This document shows, in pieces, positions 43,171-52,869 of a stretch of DNA of 53,681 nt. The stretch covers positions 1-53,681 of the forward strand of contig JABDEC010000003.1 of the NCBI GenBank assembly GCA_013287265.1, given 5' to 3'. The DNA is from Candidatus Babelota bacterium (GTDB lineage: Bacteria; Babelota; Babeliae; Babelales; JABDEC01). Numbering within the stretch: position 1 is the stretch's first letter; every line of letters starts with the position of its first letter. The translations under genes were made by a program, and so were the position numbers. A model generated the notes under the pieces. That model was not told the DNA's origin. It did not search any database and worked only from the letters and a program-made list of their open reading frames with translations.

Positions 43171-44783
43171 AAGGCTTCCTCATTATTTTTATTTAATGTT
43201 ATTTTTATTGTAAATTTAGTTTCCTGAGGCACAGAAATATGGCTGAATAGTTTTGATTCACTTAATGAATTTTCTAATATTTCAAGTCCTTTAAAATCTT
43301 TTACTTCACCTTCCAATGTAATTATATCAGGAGTAATAGTAAGTTTTTTTAAATCAAGACCAATTGCCTTACTATCAATTAATGAACTGAGTTCCTGCAA
43401 ATATTTTAAAAATGAGAATCTTGCCGTTTGAGAAAAAGCAAACCAAATTGCTTGTTCTTCATTTATCTTTGTGCTGGCTTCCTGAATTGTTAATTGCAAA
43501 TTTTTTAATGTTGAAGGATTAGATATCTCAAATGTTTTTTTTAACACGGTCAATATTTCATTTTTAGAAGAATTGACTTCATTTCTTAATTTTTTTATCT
43601 GATTTATGCTGAATGAAATTAAAATTATAAATACTGAAAGAAATAAAACTAATGAAACTAATAATTGTTTTTTTAGTAAAGAAGAATTAGTTAATGCTAA
43701 TTCTTTTTGCAATAAATTAAAATTTTCAGCAATTGCAGATGGATAAGCAATTGCAAGACTTGTTATGCATGCATTAGGAAAATTTCTTTTTTTAATTTTG
43801 AAATTTTTGGATTCAATAACAGAATTTATATTTAAAATCTCACAATCTGTGTTCAATTTATTATTTATTAATTTACAAAGATCTTTAATATCTACTACGT
43901 GTCCAATTAAGATAATTTTTTTAATTTCCTGAAAATCCGGCAACAGTGTTTGAAATGAATTAAGAGTAAATTGAATTTCTGACAATAAATCAGAAATTGC
44001 CTTGGTTATGGCATTATTATAATTGCTGTTTTCTTTTGTATGTTCTAATCCATACCGGAAAATAAGTTCAGTAGTTTCATCAACACCCATTTTTATTTCA
44101 TCAGAAATTTTTTTTGCCACATTATAAATTCCGTGATTCAAAGATCTTATTAATTTAAGTTGTCCATTTTGTAAATATGCAATGTTGATCAAATTGAATT
44201 CAATGTTTAGTAAAATTGTTCCTTGTTTATAATTTTGAAATTTATGAATTGCTTTATAAAGACCATAAATTCCTAAAATATCAACAATAACTGAATCAAC
44301 ATTAACTCCAGCATTTTGAAAATGTTTTAATAAATCCTGAACGTCCTTTTTGCGGGCAATTGCAACTAAAACGGTTGTTTGTTTATTTTTGGAATCTTTA
44401 TTTAAAATTATAAAATCTGAAACGGATTCTTCAATGGGAAATGGCAATGCAGATTCAATTTCAAATTCCAATACGCTTTTAATTTTATCAATATCCGTAA
44501 ACGGAAATGTTAATTCTTTATAAATTGTCAGATAGCTTGGAAATGCAACTTTAATTTGATTAAATTTATCAGTTTTATTCAAAATATTTTTTATTGAAGC
44601 GGCAATATCATTTTCATTTGAAAAATATTCTTCAATATATTTTTCTATTGATGTCTGTAATTTACCCGTAACATAAATTTGAGTTGCGCTTATTTTATTT
44701 TTTGTAATTTCAAAACCAATAATTCTTTGCGCAATGAGATAATAATTGCCAATTTTTTCAGGAATAAGAATGTCTTTTATCAT
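43167..44783 (-). CDS. gspL: GspL-like PilM-PilN fusion
   Basis: 538 residues from ATG 44783, which overlaps the stop of the preceding gene (ATGA) and has AAGGG nine bases upstream; the TTG two codons earlier is not needed. The N-terminal ~360 residues are an actin-like PilM/GspL cytoplasmic domain (FEIESALPFPIEES, VNVDSVIVDILGIYGLYKAI, GTILLNIEFNLINIAYL). A membrane helix (LLVSLVLFLSVFIILISF) and a periplasmic PilN-like domain (~440-535) follow. This single chain replaces separate PilM and PilN, as GspL does in type II secretion. In that system it docks the assembly ATPase GspE, which is not in the window. Confidence 0.82.
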   Translation of the reverse strand: MIKDILIPEKIGNYYLIAQRIIGFEITKNKISATQIYVTGKLQTSIEKYIEEYFSNENDIAASIKNILNKTDKFNQIKVAFPSYLTIYKELTFPFTDIDKIKSVLEFEIESALPFPIEESVSDFIILNKDSKNKQTTVLVAIARKKDVQDLLKHFQNAGVNVDSVIVDILGIYGLYKAIHKFQNYKQGTILLNIEFNLINIAYLQNGQLKLIRSLNHGIYNVAKKISDEIKMGVDETTELIFRYGLEHTKENSNYNNAITKAISDLLSEIQFTLNSFQTLLPDFQEIKKIILIGHVVDIKDLCKLINNKLNTDCEILNINSVIESKNFKIKKRNFPNACITSLAIAYPSAIAENFNLLQKELALTNSSLLKKQLLVSLVLFLSVFIILISFSINQIKKLRNEVNSSKNEILTVLKKTFEISNPSTLKNLQLTIQEASTKINEEQAIWFAFSQTARFSFLKYLQELSSLIDSKAIGLDLKKLTITPDIITLEGEVKDFKGLEILENSLSESKLFSHISVPQETKFTIKITLNKNNEEAL

Positions 44784-47110
44784 TGGCAACCCTTTTTAAC
44801 ACTATTCATCAATACCGAATTACATGTTTTAGGTTTTGTTTTTTTAATTTCAGTTCCATTTTGAGCTTCCATTTGCTCTTTTATTGGAACAAATTCACTT
44901 ACAACATCTATGTTTCTATCAGTGAATTCCTGTTCTTTAAAGAACCATCTATTAATTGGATCACGTTGGTTATATGTTTTATTGATATCATACAATTGCT
45001 CAGATACAATAGATGCTTTATTTTTTGTATATGCGGTAATATTTTCACGGTGAGCTTTTATTTTTCTTGGTGAAATAAATACAAGTAAATTTTGTTTAAT
45101 ACCCACGACACTTTTATTTTTAAAAATTGTACCAATTATTGGAATACTACTTAAAATTGGAACTTTTGTTTCAACAATTGTATCATCTGTTCTAATTATT
45201 CCACCAATTGCTAAAACTTCTCTATCACCTAAATTAGAGTTTGTATGTAATCTTCTTTCAGTTTTATCAGCATTACTTAAACTGTTTGGACTTGCATTTG
45301 CTGTTGCAAGAGGTGTGTCAAAGTTATCAAACACAACATCAACATCTAAATTTATTATGTTATAGCGGCTTATTTGTGGTGTAACAGTAACTTTTAAATT
45401 AGCTTCAATGTCACCAAATTCATTTGTGGTAGGTGATGTTCCTCCCTGGACAGTTCCTATTGGAACACGCCTGCTTTCACCAACAGAAACAACTGACGTA
45501 TATTTATTAGTTACAACTAAAAAAGGATTTGCGATAATATCAATTTCCTGAGTTTCACTTATTAAACCTAAAATTGCCCAAACATCAACTTTTCCTAAAG
45601 TAAGTAAAGCAGTCCCTGAACTTGCAACCTGAGCTAAGTTGATCAAATTAGCAGCAATTGTATTTGCAGTAGGATTTACTTGTATTGGTTGAGCACCAGT
45701 TCCTAAGGGAGGTAAACCAAAACCGGAAGTTTGAAAATTGAGTTTTCCTGGATTTTTGTTTCTTATTTGAGAACCTGTTCCTTTAGATTTAGTTAAATTA
45801 ATTGCAACTACCAATACTTCAACTGCGACTTGCTCCTGCATTTGATCAAGTTGATTAATGACATCTTTAATTGTTTCATAATCTTCTTTATCACCCCGGA
45901 TAATTAAATTATTTCCATCTTTATCGGCACCAAAATGCATTCTGTTTAAATATTTTTCACCTTCTCTTATTCCGCCGAATTTTCCCGCGTCAGATTCCGC
46001 GCCAAATTTGGTTACTTCATTTAAAATAGTTGCAATCTGTTCTGCAGGAACATAATGTAATTTGTGTGAATGAAGTTTGCTTGGTTGGTTTTTTAATGTT
46101 TTATCAACATGTTCCGTTACAAATTTTTCAAGTCTTTGAACTGCATCTTTTGGGCCCATAATTATCAAAGAATTTGTTCTTGGTTCAGCGATAACACGAG
46201 TATCTTGTGTAATTTTTAATCCTTTTTTAGTTTCACCAAAAGGATTAAACAGATCTTCTTTGCCTTTTAACGATTCATATAATTTGGCAACATCTGTAGC
46301 ATCAGCATTTTTGAGTTTTAAAACTGATAAAATTTCTGGAAGTTCAGTCGCGTCTAATGCTTTTACAATTTGCATCATTGCTTTTATGTTGTAACCAACA
46401 TCAGTTAAAATTAAAGCATTTAATTCCTGGAACATTTCAATTTGAGCATTCTTACTTAAGAATTTAGCGATAACCTCCCGTATTTGGGCAACTTGTTTGT
46501 TTAACAAAAAATAAACGTATCTGATACGTTCGTATTGTGGTAAAGTATCCGGTTCTATTCCAAAAAAAGTTGATAAATTAGATTTATTTGCAATTGTATT
46601 TGCAGTTATTCTATAAAAATTGCCAGGCATTCCTGGTAATTGGATTCTTGAAAGTCCTGCTATTTCTAAAATAGAATCTAGGAAATTCCAGACTTGTTTT
46701 TGAGTAAATGATTTATGAGTTTTAAATGTTACTCTTACGTCATTTATCCCTTTTAATTTTTTTTCATCAGTAATTGCATCATCTGGTAAGAAATTAACGT
46801 CAAAAAGATCAGAAATATAATCGAGCACATTTCTTAAAGCAGCGTTTTCAAAATTTAATTCGAATCTATCTTTTAACTTATCTTCTTTTTTTTCTTTTTT
46901 AATGGGATTTTTGAGTTGAGCTTCTTTGACTATTTCCTGAGATTCTTTTTCTTTTGTTTCTTTTATTTCATTTTCTTTTATGGATGATAATATTTTGCTC
47001 GATTCAAGTTGTTTTGAATCTTTTTGATTTTCACAAATTGTAAAAAATATGAATGATAAAATTGTTAAAAAACTTAATTTCTTTTTAATCATATCAGTTA
47101 CACTACTCAT
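44780..47110 (-). CDS. gspD: Secretin GspD-like, 776 residues (first copy of operon)
   Basis: Outer-membrane pore with signal peptide (LSFLTILSFIFFTIC). After a Lys/Glu-rich linker comes N0 (~88-170, FELNFENAALRNVLDYISDLF), then N1-N3 with NALILTDVGYNIKAMMQIVKALD, NSLIIMGPKDAVQRLEKFV and NLIIRGDKEDYETIKDVINQLD. The core ends TKVPILSSIPIIGTIFKNK and NLLVFISPRKI. ATG 47110 overlaps the gspC end by 8 bp; ATG 47092 is an alternative start, six codons in. Two secretins in one operon is unusual. Confidence 0.92.
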   Translation of the reverse strand: MSSVTDMIKKKLSFLTILSFIFFTICENQKDSKQLESSKILSSIKENEIKETKEKESQEIVKEAQLKNPIKKEKKEDKLKDRFELNFENAALRNVLDYISDLFDVNFLPDDAITDEKKLKGINDVRVTFKTHKSFTQKQVWNFLDSILEIAGLSRIQLPGMPGNFYRITANTIANKSNLSTFFGIEPDTLPQYERIRYVYFLLNKQVAQIREVIAKFLSKNAQIEMFQELNALILTDVGYNIKAMMQIVKALDATELPEILSVLKLKNADATDVAKLYESLKGKEDLFNPFGETKKGLKITQDTRVIAEPRTNSLIIMGPKDAVQRLEKFVTEHVDKTLKNQPSKLHSHKLHYVPAEQIATILNEVTKFGAESDAGKFGGIREGEKYLNRMHFGADKDGNNLIIRGDKEDYETIKDVINQLDQMQEQVAVEVLVVAINLTKSKGTGSQIRNKNPGKLNFQTSGFGLPPLGTGAQPIQVNPTANTIAANLINLAQVASSGTALLTLGKVDVWAILGLISETQEIDIIANPFLVVTNKYTSVVSVGESRRVPIGTVQGGTSPTTNEFGDIEANLKVTVTPQISRYNIINLDVDVVFDNFDTPLATANASPNSLSNADKTERRLHTNSNLGDREVLAIGGIIRTDDTIVETKVPILSSIPIIGTIFKNKSVVGIKQNLLVFISPRKIKAHRENITAYTKNKASIVSEQLYDINKTYNQRDPINRWFFKEQEFTDRNIDVVSEFVPIKEQMEAQNGTEIKKTKPKTCNSVLMNSVKKGCQ

Positions 47111-48218
47111 TTATTACTGATTGTTGAAGTAAATTTTTTTGTTTCAACATATTTTGTTTTTCTCTTAATCTAATTTCTTTTAATGTGGGAGCAAATTTAT
47201 ATTTTTCCTGTAAAATTTTTTCTTTTTCTTCCTGTGGGCTGATTATTTTTTGACTGACAATTTCATTTTGTTTTGTTTCTTCGTTCATTTCGTATCTTGG
47301 TTTTTTAAGTGTAATTTTTTTAATTTTATATGTCAGATTTATTGAGTTATCATTTCTTGAAATTTCAACATTTACATCATCATTTTCATCTAACGAAGAT
47401 ATGTTTTTAAAAATTTCATATCTGTTATTTGTATTATCTGCCAGAATCCCATTAATACTTTTAATAATATCTCCTGGCATTAATCCCATTGCAATACCAA
47501 GTGAATCAGGTTCTAATTTACCAATTCTGCTTCCGACCATCACTCCCTGTTTGTAAGCAGTAATTAAATCTAATGATTCTATAAACTCGCCTAAATTATT
47601 TACATAATTTGCAAATTTTATTGGATCAATCTGATAAACATTTTCAGTAATTTTTTTAACAATTTGATTCAATGGAATTTTTTTATTCTCATCTTTAATG
47701 TCAGCTTGTCGAACAAAAAGAATTTCTTGCTGTCCATTTGATCTCACTAAAATGACTTTGTTTTTAAATATTCTGATAATTTGAGCATCTTCAATTTCAT
47801 CATTAACTTTATAATTATTTTGTTTAGATGATCGGTTATCCTGAATTATAGCTATATTTTTTGTTTCATCTGTATTGACAATAATTCCTGTTAATGTCAA
47901 TGGCAATGGTTCTAAAAATTGAGGTTCAGGATTTTCAGGAGCCATTGTGATTAAAGGTTCTGGAGCAGATGGCATTTGATTAGAAGTTTCAGGAGTTTCA
48001 ATCGGTTTAACTTCAGGTTGAAGGGTATTAAACAAATCATTTTGATAAATTGTAGAAATATCTATTTTTCTTGTTTCTTTTTTTTCTACATCCAGATTAT
48101 AATCAGGCTCGATACTTCTTCTTGCAGTAACTTTGACTCGCATAAAAAAAACGAACCATAAAACAATAAAAAAAATGAATAATAACGCTAAGTTTGATAT
48201 CCAAAAAGGTTGTTTCAT
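47103..48218 (-). CDS. gspC: GspC-like inner-membrane protein with PDZ domain
   Basis: 371 residues from ATG 48218, which has AAGGAA seven bases upstream; the longer frame starting 66 bases earlier would put its first residues over the promoter. Membrane helix LALLFIFFIVLWFVFFM, a proline-rich linker, a GspC homology region (LTLTGIIVNTDETKNIAII ... VNDEIEDAQIIRIFKNKVIL ... QQEILF), then a PDZ domain (~220-310, GSRIGKLEPDSLGIAMGLM, GDIIKSINGI). GspC connects the inner-membrane platform to the secretin N0 domain, and PDZ may pick substrates. It is the first gene of the secretion operon behind its own promoter. Confidence 0.85.
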   Translation of the reverse strand: MKQPFWISNLALLFIFFIVLWFVFFMRVKVTARRSIEPDYNLDVEKKETRKIDISTIYQNDLFNTLQPEVKPIETPETSNQMPSAPEPLITMAPENPEPQFLEPLPLTLTGIIVNTDETKNIAIIQDNRSSKQNNYKVNDEIEDAQIIRIFKNKVILVRSNGQQEILFVRQADIKDENKKIPLNQIVKKITENVYQIDPIKFANYVNNLGEFIESLDLITAYKQGVMVGSRIGKLEPDSLGIAMGLMPGDIIKSINGILADNTNNRYEIFKNISSLDENDDVNVEISRNDNSINLTYKIKKITLKKPRYEMNEETKQNEIVSQKIISPQEEKEKILQEKYKFAPTLKEIRLREKQNMLKQKNLLQQSVINE

Positions 48219-48248
48219 GCAAGAGTTCCTTATAATATTTATGCTCAA

Positions 48249-48278
48249 ACAATACCCCTGCAATTTAAATTTTGTCAA
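48249..48278 (-). promoter_or_regulatory. Promoter of the type II secretion-like operon
   Basis: On the minus strand TTGACA (48273-48278), 18 bases, then TATTGT (48249-48254). The predicted leader to ATG 48218 is about 24 bases and carries AAGGAA. It lies in the 102-bp gap after moxR, so the secretion genes can be expressed apart from moxR. Confidence 0.65.
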
Positions 48279-48320
48279 GCTCAATTTATTTTTAAATTCC
48301 TAATATTAAATTTAAAAATT

Positions 48321-49337
48321 TTACGGCGTAGGAATTAAATCTAATATTTTTTTAGTTATAAAATCAGGTGTTATTCCTTCCGATTGAGCTTCATAAGTTA
48401 ATGCAATTCTATGACGTAAAATTGGATAGGAAACAATTTTTACATCATCTGGAATTACAAAATGTCTTTTTTTTAATAAAGCATGGCCTTTGGCTGCGTT
48501 ATAAATAGAAAGAGTAGCGCGTGGCGATGCGCCATATTCTATAAATGTTTTTAAATCTGAACCTTTGAATGTTTCCGGCTTTCTTGTAGCTGCTACAATA
48601 TTGACTATGTATTCAATAATTTTTTCATCTACATAAATAGTTTGTATTAATTCTTGAAGTTTTAAGATCTCTTCTTTCTGAATAATCTTTTTTGTCTCAT
48701 TTTGAAACATTGATTTTTTTAAAACTTCTTTCTCTTCATCTTTTGATGGATAATTTACTAAAAGTTTAAACATAAACCTATCGAGTTGCGCTTCTGGCAA
48801 TTGATATGTTCCTTCCTGCTCGATAGGGTTTTGAGTAGCAAATACAAAAAAAGGTTCATCTATTTTAAATGTTGTTGAACCAATTGTTACCTGATGTTCC
48901 TGCATTGCTTCAAGAAGTGCTGATTGTACTTTTGCAGGCGCGCGATTTATCTCATCTGCAAGAATAATGTTTGCAAAAATCGGACCTTTTTTTGTTTCAA
49001 ATTCCTGGGTTTTTTGATTATAAATTAAGGTTCCTATTAAATCTGCTGGCAATAAATCCGGCGTGAATTGAATTCTTTTAAAAGCTAGTCCCAATGAATT
49101 TGAGATTGTTTTGATAAGCGTTGTTTTTGCAACTCCTGGAACACCTTCTAATAAAATATGTCCATTGCATAAAATTGCAATAACAATGAAATTAATTACT
49201 TCATTATTTCCAATAACTGTTTTTGAAATTTCTCTTTTTAGTAATTCAATTAATTCTGAAGCAATTCTTACTTCATTATTAATATTAATCTGATTATTTA
49301 TTTGTATATTTTCATGTTCAATATTGGAGCTGTTCAT
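48321..49337 (-). CDS. MoxR-family AAA+ ATPase
   Basis: 338 residues from ATG 49337, chosen because AAGGAG lies six bases upstream. MoxR proteins are AAA+ chaperones that help mature protein complexes or insert metals. Walker A LLEGVPGVAKTTLIK, Walker B IILADEINRAPAKVQSALLEAMQE, sensor 1 FATQNPIEQEGTYQLPEAQLDRF, and a C-terminal lid with SPRATLSIYNAAKGHALLKKR. The usual partners (DUF58 and von Willebrand A proteins) are not next to it; instead it heads the secretion operon 102 bp downstream. Confidence 0.93.
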   Translation of the reverse strand: MNSSNIEHENIQINNQININNEVRIASELIELLKREISKTVIGNNEVINFIVIAILCNGHILLEGVPGVAKTTLIKTISNSLGLAFKRIQFTPDLLPADLIGTLIYNQKTQEFETKKGPIFANIILADEINRAPAKVQSALLEAMQEHQVTIGSTTFKIDEPFFVFATQNPIEQEGTYQLPEAQLDRFMFKLLVNYPSKDEEKEVLKKSMFQNETKKIIQKEEILKLQELIQTIYVDEKIIEYIVNIVAATRKPETFKGSDLKTFIEYGASPRATLSIYNAAKGHALLKKRHFVIPDDVKIVSYPILRHRIALTYEAQSEGITPDFITKKILDLIPTP

Positions 49338-49417
49338 CTTACTCCTTGCAAAGCTAAACATTTATTTGAACATATTAATTTTATCATTTTAATAAAAGTA
49401 AGACAATTTTTTCTTTA

Positions 49418-49445
49418 TTGATTATGTCGTTTAAGAAGCTATACT
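49418..49445 (+). promoter_or_regulatory. Promoter of the second outer-membrane protein gene
   Basis: TTGATT at 49418-49423, 16 bases, TATACT at 49440-49445. AAGGAAGC precedes ATG 49478. Confidence 0.6.
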
Positions 49446-49477
49446 AATTTACAATCTAACATTTAAAAGGAAGCAGT

Positions 49478-51019
49478 ATGAAAAAAAAAATAATATTTTT
49501 GTTATTTTGTTTTTTTTCTTTTCTTATAAATTTATCTTTTCAAATTAAAGCAGATGATTTTTCAAGCAGGTCATTTTTTTCGGTTCAAAGAATATTTGGC
49601 CCGACAACTCCGGAATGCGTTTCAATAAAACATGATCAAATAAGATTGTATGAAGAAGAGAAAAGGTTTTCTTTTGATGCAACAGCATTTGGTGGAACAA
49701 CTTTTAATGAAGATGATTTAGCAAAATATTTTTTACCTTTTCAAAAAAAAGAAATTATTGCTGGAGAATTAGGATCAAAAGCTGTAATGCAAGGTGATGT
49801 TGATGTAATTGCCAATTACTTTGGTGTTTTAACTTCGAATTTTTATACCATCGGTTCACCGGTCAATGGAACATTTAATAATTATACATTTCAAAGTAAA
49901 GTAAAATTTGCACCAAGACAAACTTTTGCAGGTGTAACATTAACTTATAAACAACATCTATCAAGATATTTGGATAAAGGTTTTTGGTTTGAACTTGTAG
50001 TTCCAATCGAAACTGTTACAAATACGATTGGGATGACAGAAGAAATTACAACTGCAGGAGGACCAAATGGTAATAATCCAACAATACCGCCAGGATTTGT
50101 TCCAAACATGACTGCGGCATTCAGGCAATCTACTTGGAGATTTGGAAAGATAAATGGACCTCAATCGGCGACAGGAGTTGCTGATTTATATTTTAAAATT
50201 GGCTATTTAACATTAAAAGAAGAAAATTACTTTTTAAGAAGTTACGCTGGTTTAAGTTTTCCAACAGGAAATCAGGTGACAGGTGAATTCTTATTTGAGC
50301 CAATTGTTGGGCAAAATAAACATGCTACACTTTTTGGAGCAACCTCTATTGGCTTTAAGGTCTGGTCACGTTGCGATAAATCTATATATATGGAATTAGA
50401 TACTTGCGGAACTTTATTTTTTTCAAACAATCAAATTCGTTCATTTGATATAAAAGATAAATCATGGAGCAGATATATGTGGGTTTATCTTGACAGCACA
50501 ACGACAACAACTTCTCCCGGAATAAATGTTTTTACAAAAAATCTTAACGTGCAGCCAGGAACTGCCAGAGATTTAAATACTGCGTTAATTTATCGTGACG
50601 GTGATTTTCAGGCGGAAGGCGGATATCACTTTTATTCGCGACAAGCTGAAGAAGTTAAATTTGCAAAACCATGGCAGGAAGGCCCGGGAATTGCTGCGAT
50701 TTACAATAGCGCAAATGAATTTATTTCAGGCGGACAAACGCGAGACAATGCAACAATAAAACAATATACTGGAATTGACAATGACACAATTAATGGAAAT
50801 TTTGTTTTTAGAGAATTACAAGAATCAGATTTTGACATGGAATCCGCATCGCATCCAGCATTAATTGCTCATACAATTTATGTAGCGCTTTCTGGTCATT
50901 GGGATCAATGTGGTAGACATCCTAAATTTTTTGGCGTTGGCGGTTCTTATGAATTTTCATCAAATAATGCAGCTACACAAAGATGGATGGCATGGGCTAG
51001 ATTTGGACTTTCTTTTTAG
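49478..51019 (+). CDS. Outer-membrane beta-barrel protein
   Basis: 513 residues. Signal peptide (MKKKIIFLLFCFFSFLINLS...), then a mature part rich in glycine, aromatic and alternating residues. It ends MAWARFGLSF, with terminal Phe as expected of barrel proteins. An early stretch DDFSSRSFFSVQRIFGPTTPECVS precedes the first strands. Some loops have paired cysteines (SRCDKS, DTCG). It is not similar to the porin-like protein at 34595. Substrate unknown. It starts divergently from moxR and precedes galE by 7 bp. Confidence 0.8.
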   Translation: MKKKIIFLLFCFFSFLINLSFQIKADDFSSRSFFSVQRIFGPTTPECVSIKHDQIRLYEEEKRFSFDATAFGGTTFNEDDLAKYFLPFQKKEIIAGELGSKAVMQGDVDVIANYFGVLTSNFYTIGSPVNGTFNNYTFQSKVKFAPRQTFAGVTLTYKQHLSRYLDKGFWFELVVPIETVTNTIGMTEEITTAGGPNGNNPTIPPGFVPNMTAAFRQSTWRFGKINGPQSATGVADLYFKIGYLTLKEENYFLRSYAGLSFPTGNQVTGEFLFEPIVGQNKHATLFGATSIGFKVWSRCDKSIYMELDTCGTLFFSNNQIRSFDIKDKSWSRYMWVYLDSTTTTTSPGINVFTKNLNVQPGTARDLNTALIYRDGDFQAEGGYHFYSRQAEEVKFAKPWQEGPGIAAIYNSANEFISGGQTRDNATIKQYTGIDNDTINGNFVFRELQESDFDMESASHPALIAHTIYVALSGHWDQCGRHPKFFGVGGSYEFSSNNAATQRWMAWARFGLSF

Positions 51020-51026
51020 TTAAAAT

Positions 51027-52094
51027 ATGCAAAGAATAAAACTTATTTTAATGATTTGCTTTATGAATACACAATTTTCTTTTAATTCGCCGACAATTCT
51101 TATAACAGGCGGGGCTGGGTACATTGGCTCGCACACAGCATTTTTAATGTACAAAAAAGGTTACAAAGTAATTATTTTAGATAATTTCTGGCAAAATCAA
51201 TCTTTCAATCATAATTGGGCACAGGTAATCAAAGGAGATTTTGCTGATAAAAAAATTCTTGAAAAAATTTTTAAAGAAAATCAAATTGACGCAGTTATGC
51301 ATTTTGCAGCTTTTATTGAAGTTGGTGAATCAGTTAAAAATCCTTTAAAATATTATCAAAATAATGTTGTAAAAACATTAGATTTGCTTGAAGTAATGTT
51401 AAAACATGATGTTAAAAAATTTATTTTTTCATCAAGTTGTGCTATTTATGGAATTCCGCAATATTTGCCATTAGATGAAAATCATCCGAAAAATCCGATA
51501 AATCCATACGGAAAATGTAAATTAATTATAGAAGAGACTTTAAAAGATTTATATAATTCTCATAATTTAAAGTTTGTTTCTCTGCGATATTTTAATGCAG
51601 CTGGTTCTTTATTTGGGGAAAATCTTGGCGAACGACATTTAAATGAAACTCATTTAATTCCATTACTTTTAAGAGCAGCAAAAAAAAATAAAACTTTTAC
51701 GATTTTTGGTGATGGTTATAAAACAAAAGATGGCAGTTGTGTGCGCGATTTTGTTCATGTTTCAGATATTGCGCAAGCGCATGTTTTAGCTCTTGAATAT
51801 TTAAACAAAAATGAATGTTCAGATTTTTTTAATTTGGGAACTGGCAACGGATTTTCTGTTAAAGAAATTGTTGCAGCGGTTGAAAAAATTCTAACAACAA
51901 AAATAAAAATTAAAGTTGAAAAAAGAAGAGAGGGTGATCCTGCAATTTTAGTTGCTGATTCATCAAAGGCAAATGAAATTTTAAATTGGAAACCGAAATA
52001 TTCTGATTTAGAAAATATTTTAAAATCTGCCTTGCATTTTGAAAATATTATTTATAAAGATAAAAATTATTCTGAAGAAGTACAGAAATTTTAA
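51027..52094 (+). CDS. galE: UDP-glucose 4-epimerase family, with hydrophobic N-terminal extension
   Basis: 355 residues. Short-chain dehydrogenase fold: ILITGGAGYIGSHTAFLM binds NAD, FSSSCAIYG gives the Ser, and NPYGKCK the catalytic Tyr and Lys. SLRYFNAAGSLFGENLGERH and SCVRDFVHVSDIAQAHVLAL are GalE signatures. It interconverts UDP-glucose and UDP-galactose, or the N-acetyl forms, for surface sugars. The first 20 residues (MQRIKLILMICFMNTQF) come before the Rossmann fold and look like a weak signal peptide, unusual for this cytoplasmic enzyme. ATG 51063 would start at MNTQFSF and remove it; neither start has a ribosome site. Confidence 0.92.
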   Translation: MQRIKLILMICFMNTQFSFNSPTILITGGAGYIGSHTAFLMYKKGYKVIILDNFWQNQSFNHNWAQVIKGDFADKKILEKIFKENQIDAVMHFAAFIEVGESVKNPLKYYQNNVVKTLDLLEVMLKHDVKKFIFSSSCAIYGIPQYLPLDENHPKNPINPYGKCKLIIEETLKDLYNSHNLKFVSLRYFNAAGSLFGENLGERHLNETHLIPLLLRAAKKNKTFTIFGDGYKTKDGSCVRDFVHVSDIAQAHVLALEYLNKNECSDFFNLGTGNGFSVKEIVAAVEKILTTKIKIKVEKRREGDPAILVADSSKANEILNWKPKYSDLENILKSALHFENIIYKDKNYSEEVQKF

Positions 52095-52852
52095 CTTTTG
52101 GTTTTACCAGTTGTCATTTCTTCAATTTCCTGTTTTGTTAATAATGATTTAGCTTCTTCAAGTAAAAATTTTGCAATTTCCTGATAAATATTCACAATAA
52201 TCTTTTTTCCACTTTCAGCATCATATACTAATTCCGGTGATACTTCGCGGCCAAGATAAACTGCAAATTGATATGGCGACCGATTAAAATGTTTATCTTT
52301 TTTTGTTAATAATGGAATTAATATTTGTGCATGACCTTCTTTTCTTAAAGTATTAAAAATTATTTCTATTACTTCAATATTTTTAAGCAAAATCGCCTTC
52401 GTTAACGCATCATAACCTAATTCATTTTCAAGCCCTGGTAGTGCTCCTTCTTTCAATAAATATTTAACAACTTCGGGTCTGTTATTTTCTACTGCGATCA
52501 TTAAACCGTCTGAAAGTTCAAAGGGTTCAGCTTTTTGTGCCAATTTTTTAAATTTTTGACCATCTTTTTTATTTTTGAATCCGGAAGCGGCAATTTCAAA
52601 AAATTTTTCCGACTCTTCTTTAGTTAATGCAGGTTTAATAAATATAAATGGAACATCTCTGCTAATAGGATTTATATTTGTAGGGAAATCTAGCGGAGGA
52701 AGCATTTCTTGTAAAACGTCAGATTCAGTTTCATATCCCTCGATTATATTTTCATTTTCTGAGTCACCTTCCCCTTGAGATTCATAATCAGATGCAAAAA
52801 TCGACAAATTACCAGAAATAATTGTTAACAATAATAAAACTTTAAATTTCAT
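52091..52852 (-). CDS. Exported ankyrin-repeat protein
   Basis: 253 residues. Signal peptide MKFKVLLLLTIISGNLSIFA followed by an acidic linker. Ankyrin-type repeats are at ~113-180: LSDGLMIAVENNRPEVVKYLLKEGA, then ELGYDALTKAILLKNIEVIEIIF, with a third weaker one after it. Ankyrin repeats bind proteins and are common in effectors of intracellular bacteria. Its leader is nearly the same as that of the 121-residue protein upstream, though the mature parts differ. The end overlaps galE by 4 bp. Host interaction is inference. Confidence 0.85.
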   Translation of the reverse strand: MKFKVLLLLTIISGNLSIFASDYESQGEGDSENENIIEGYETESDVLQEMLPPLDFPTNINPISRDVPFIFIKPALTKEESEKFFEIAASGFKNKKDGQKFKKLAQKAEPFELSDGLMIAVENNRPEVVKYLLKEGALPGLENELGYDALTKAILLKNIEVIEIIFNTLRKEGHAQILIPLLTKKDKHFNRSPYQFAVYLGREVSPELVYDAESGKKIIVNIYQEIAKFLLEEAKSLLTKQEIEEMTTGKTKS

Positions 52853-52869
52853 AAAAATTCTCTCTAAAA

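Noticed and set aside
48219-48284. Longer gspC start at the upstream ATG
   Set aside because: The added residues overlap the predicted promoter and disrupt the short tail before the membrane helix; ATG 48218 has a clear ribosome site.
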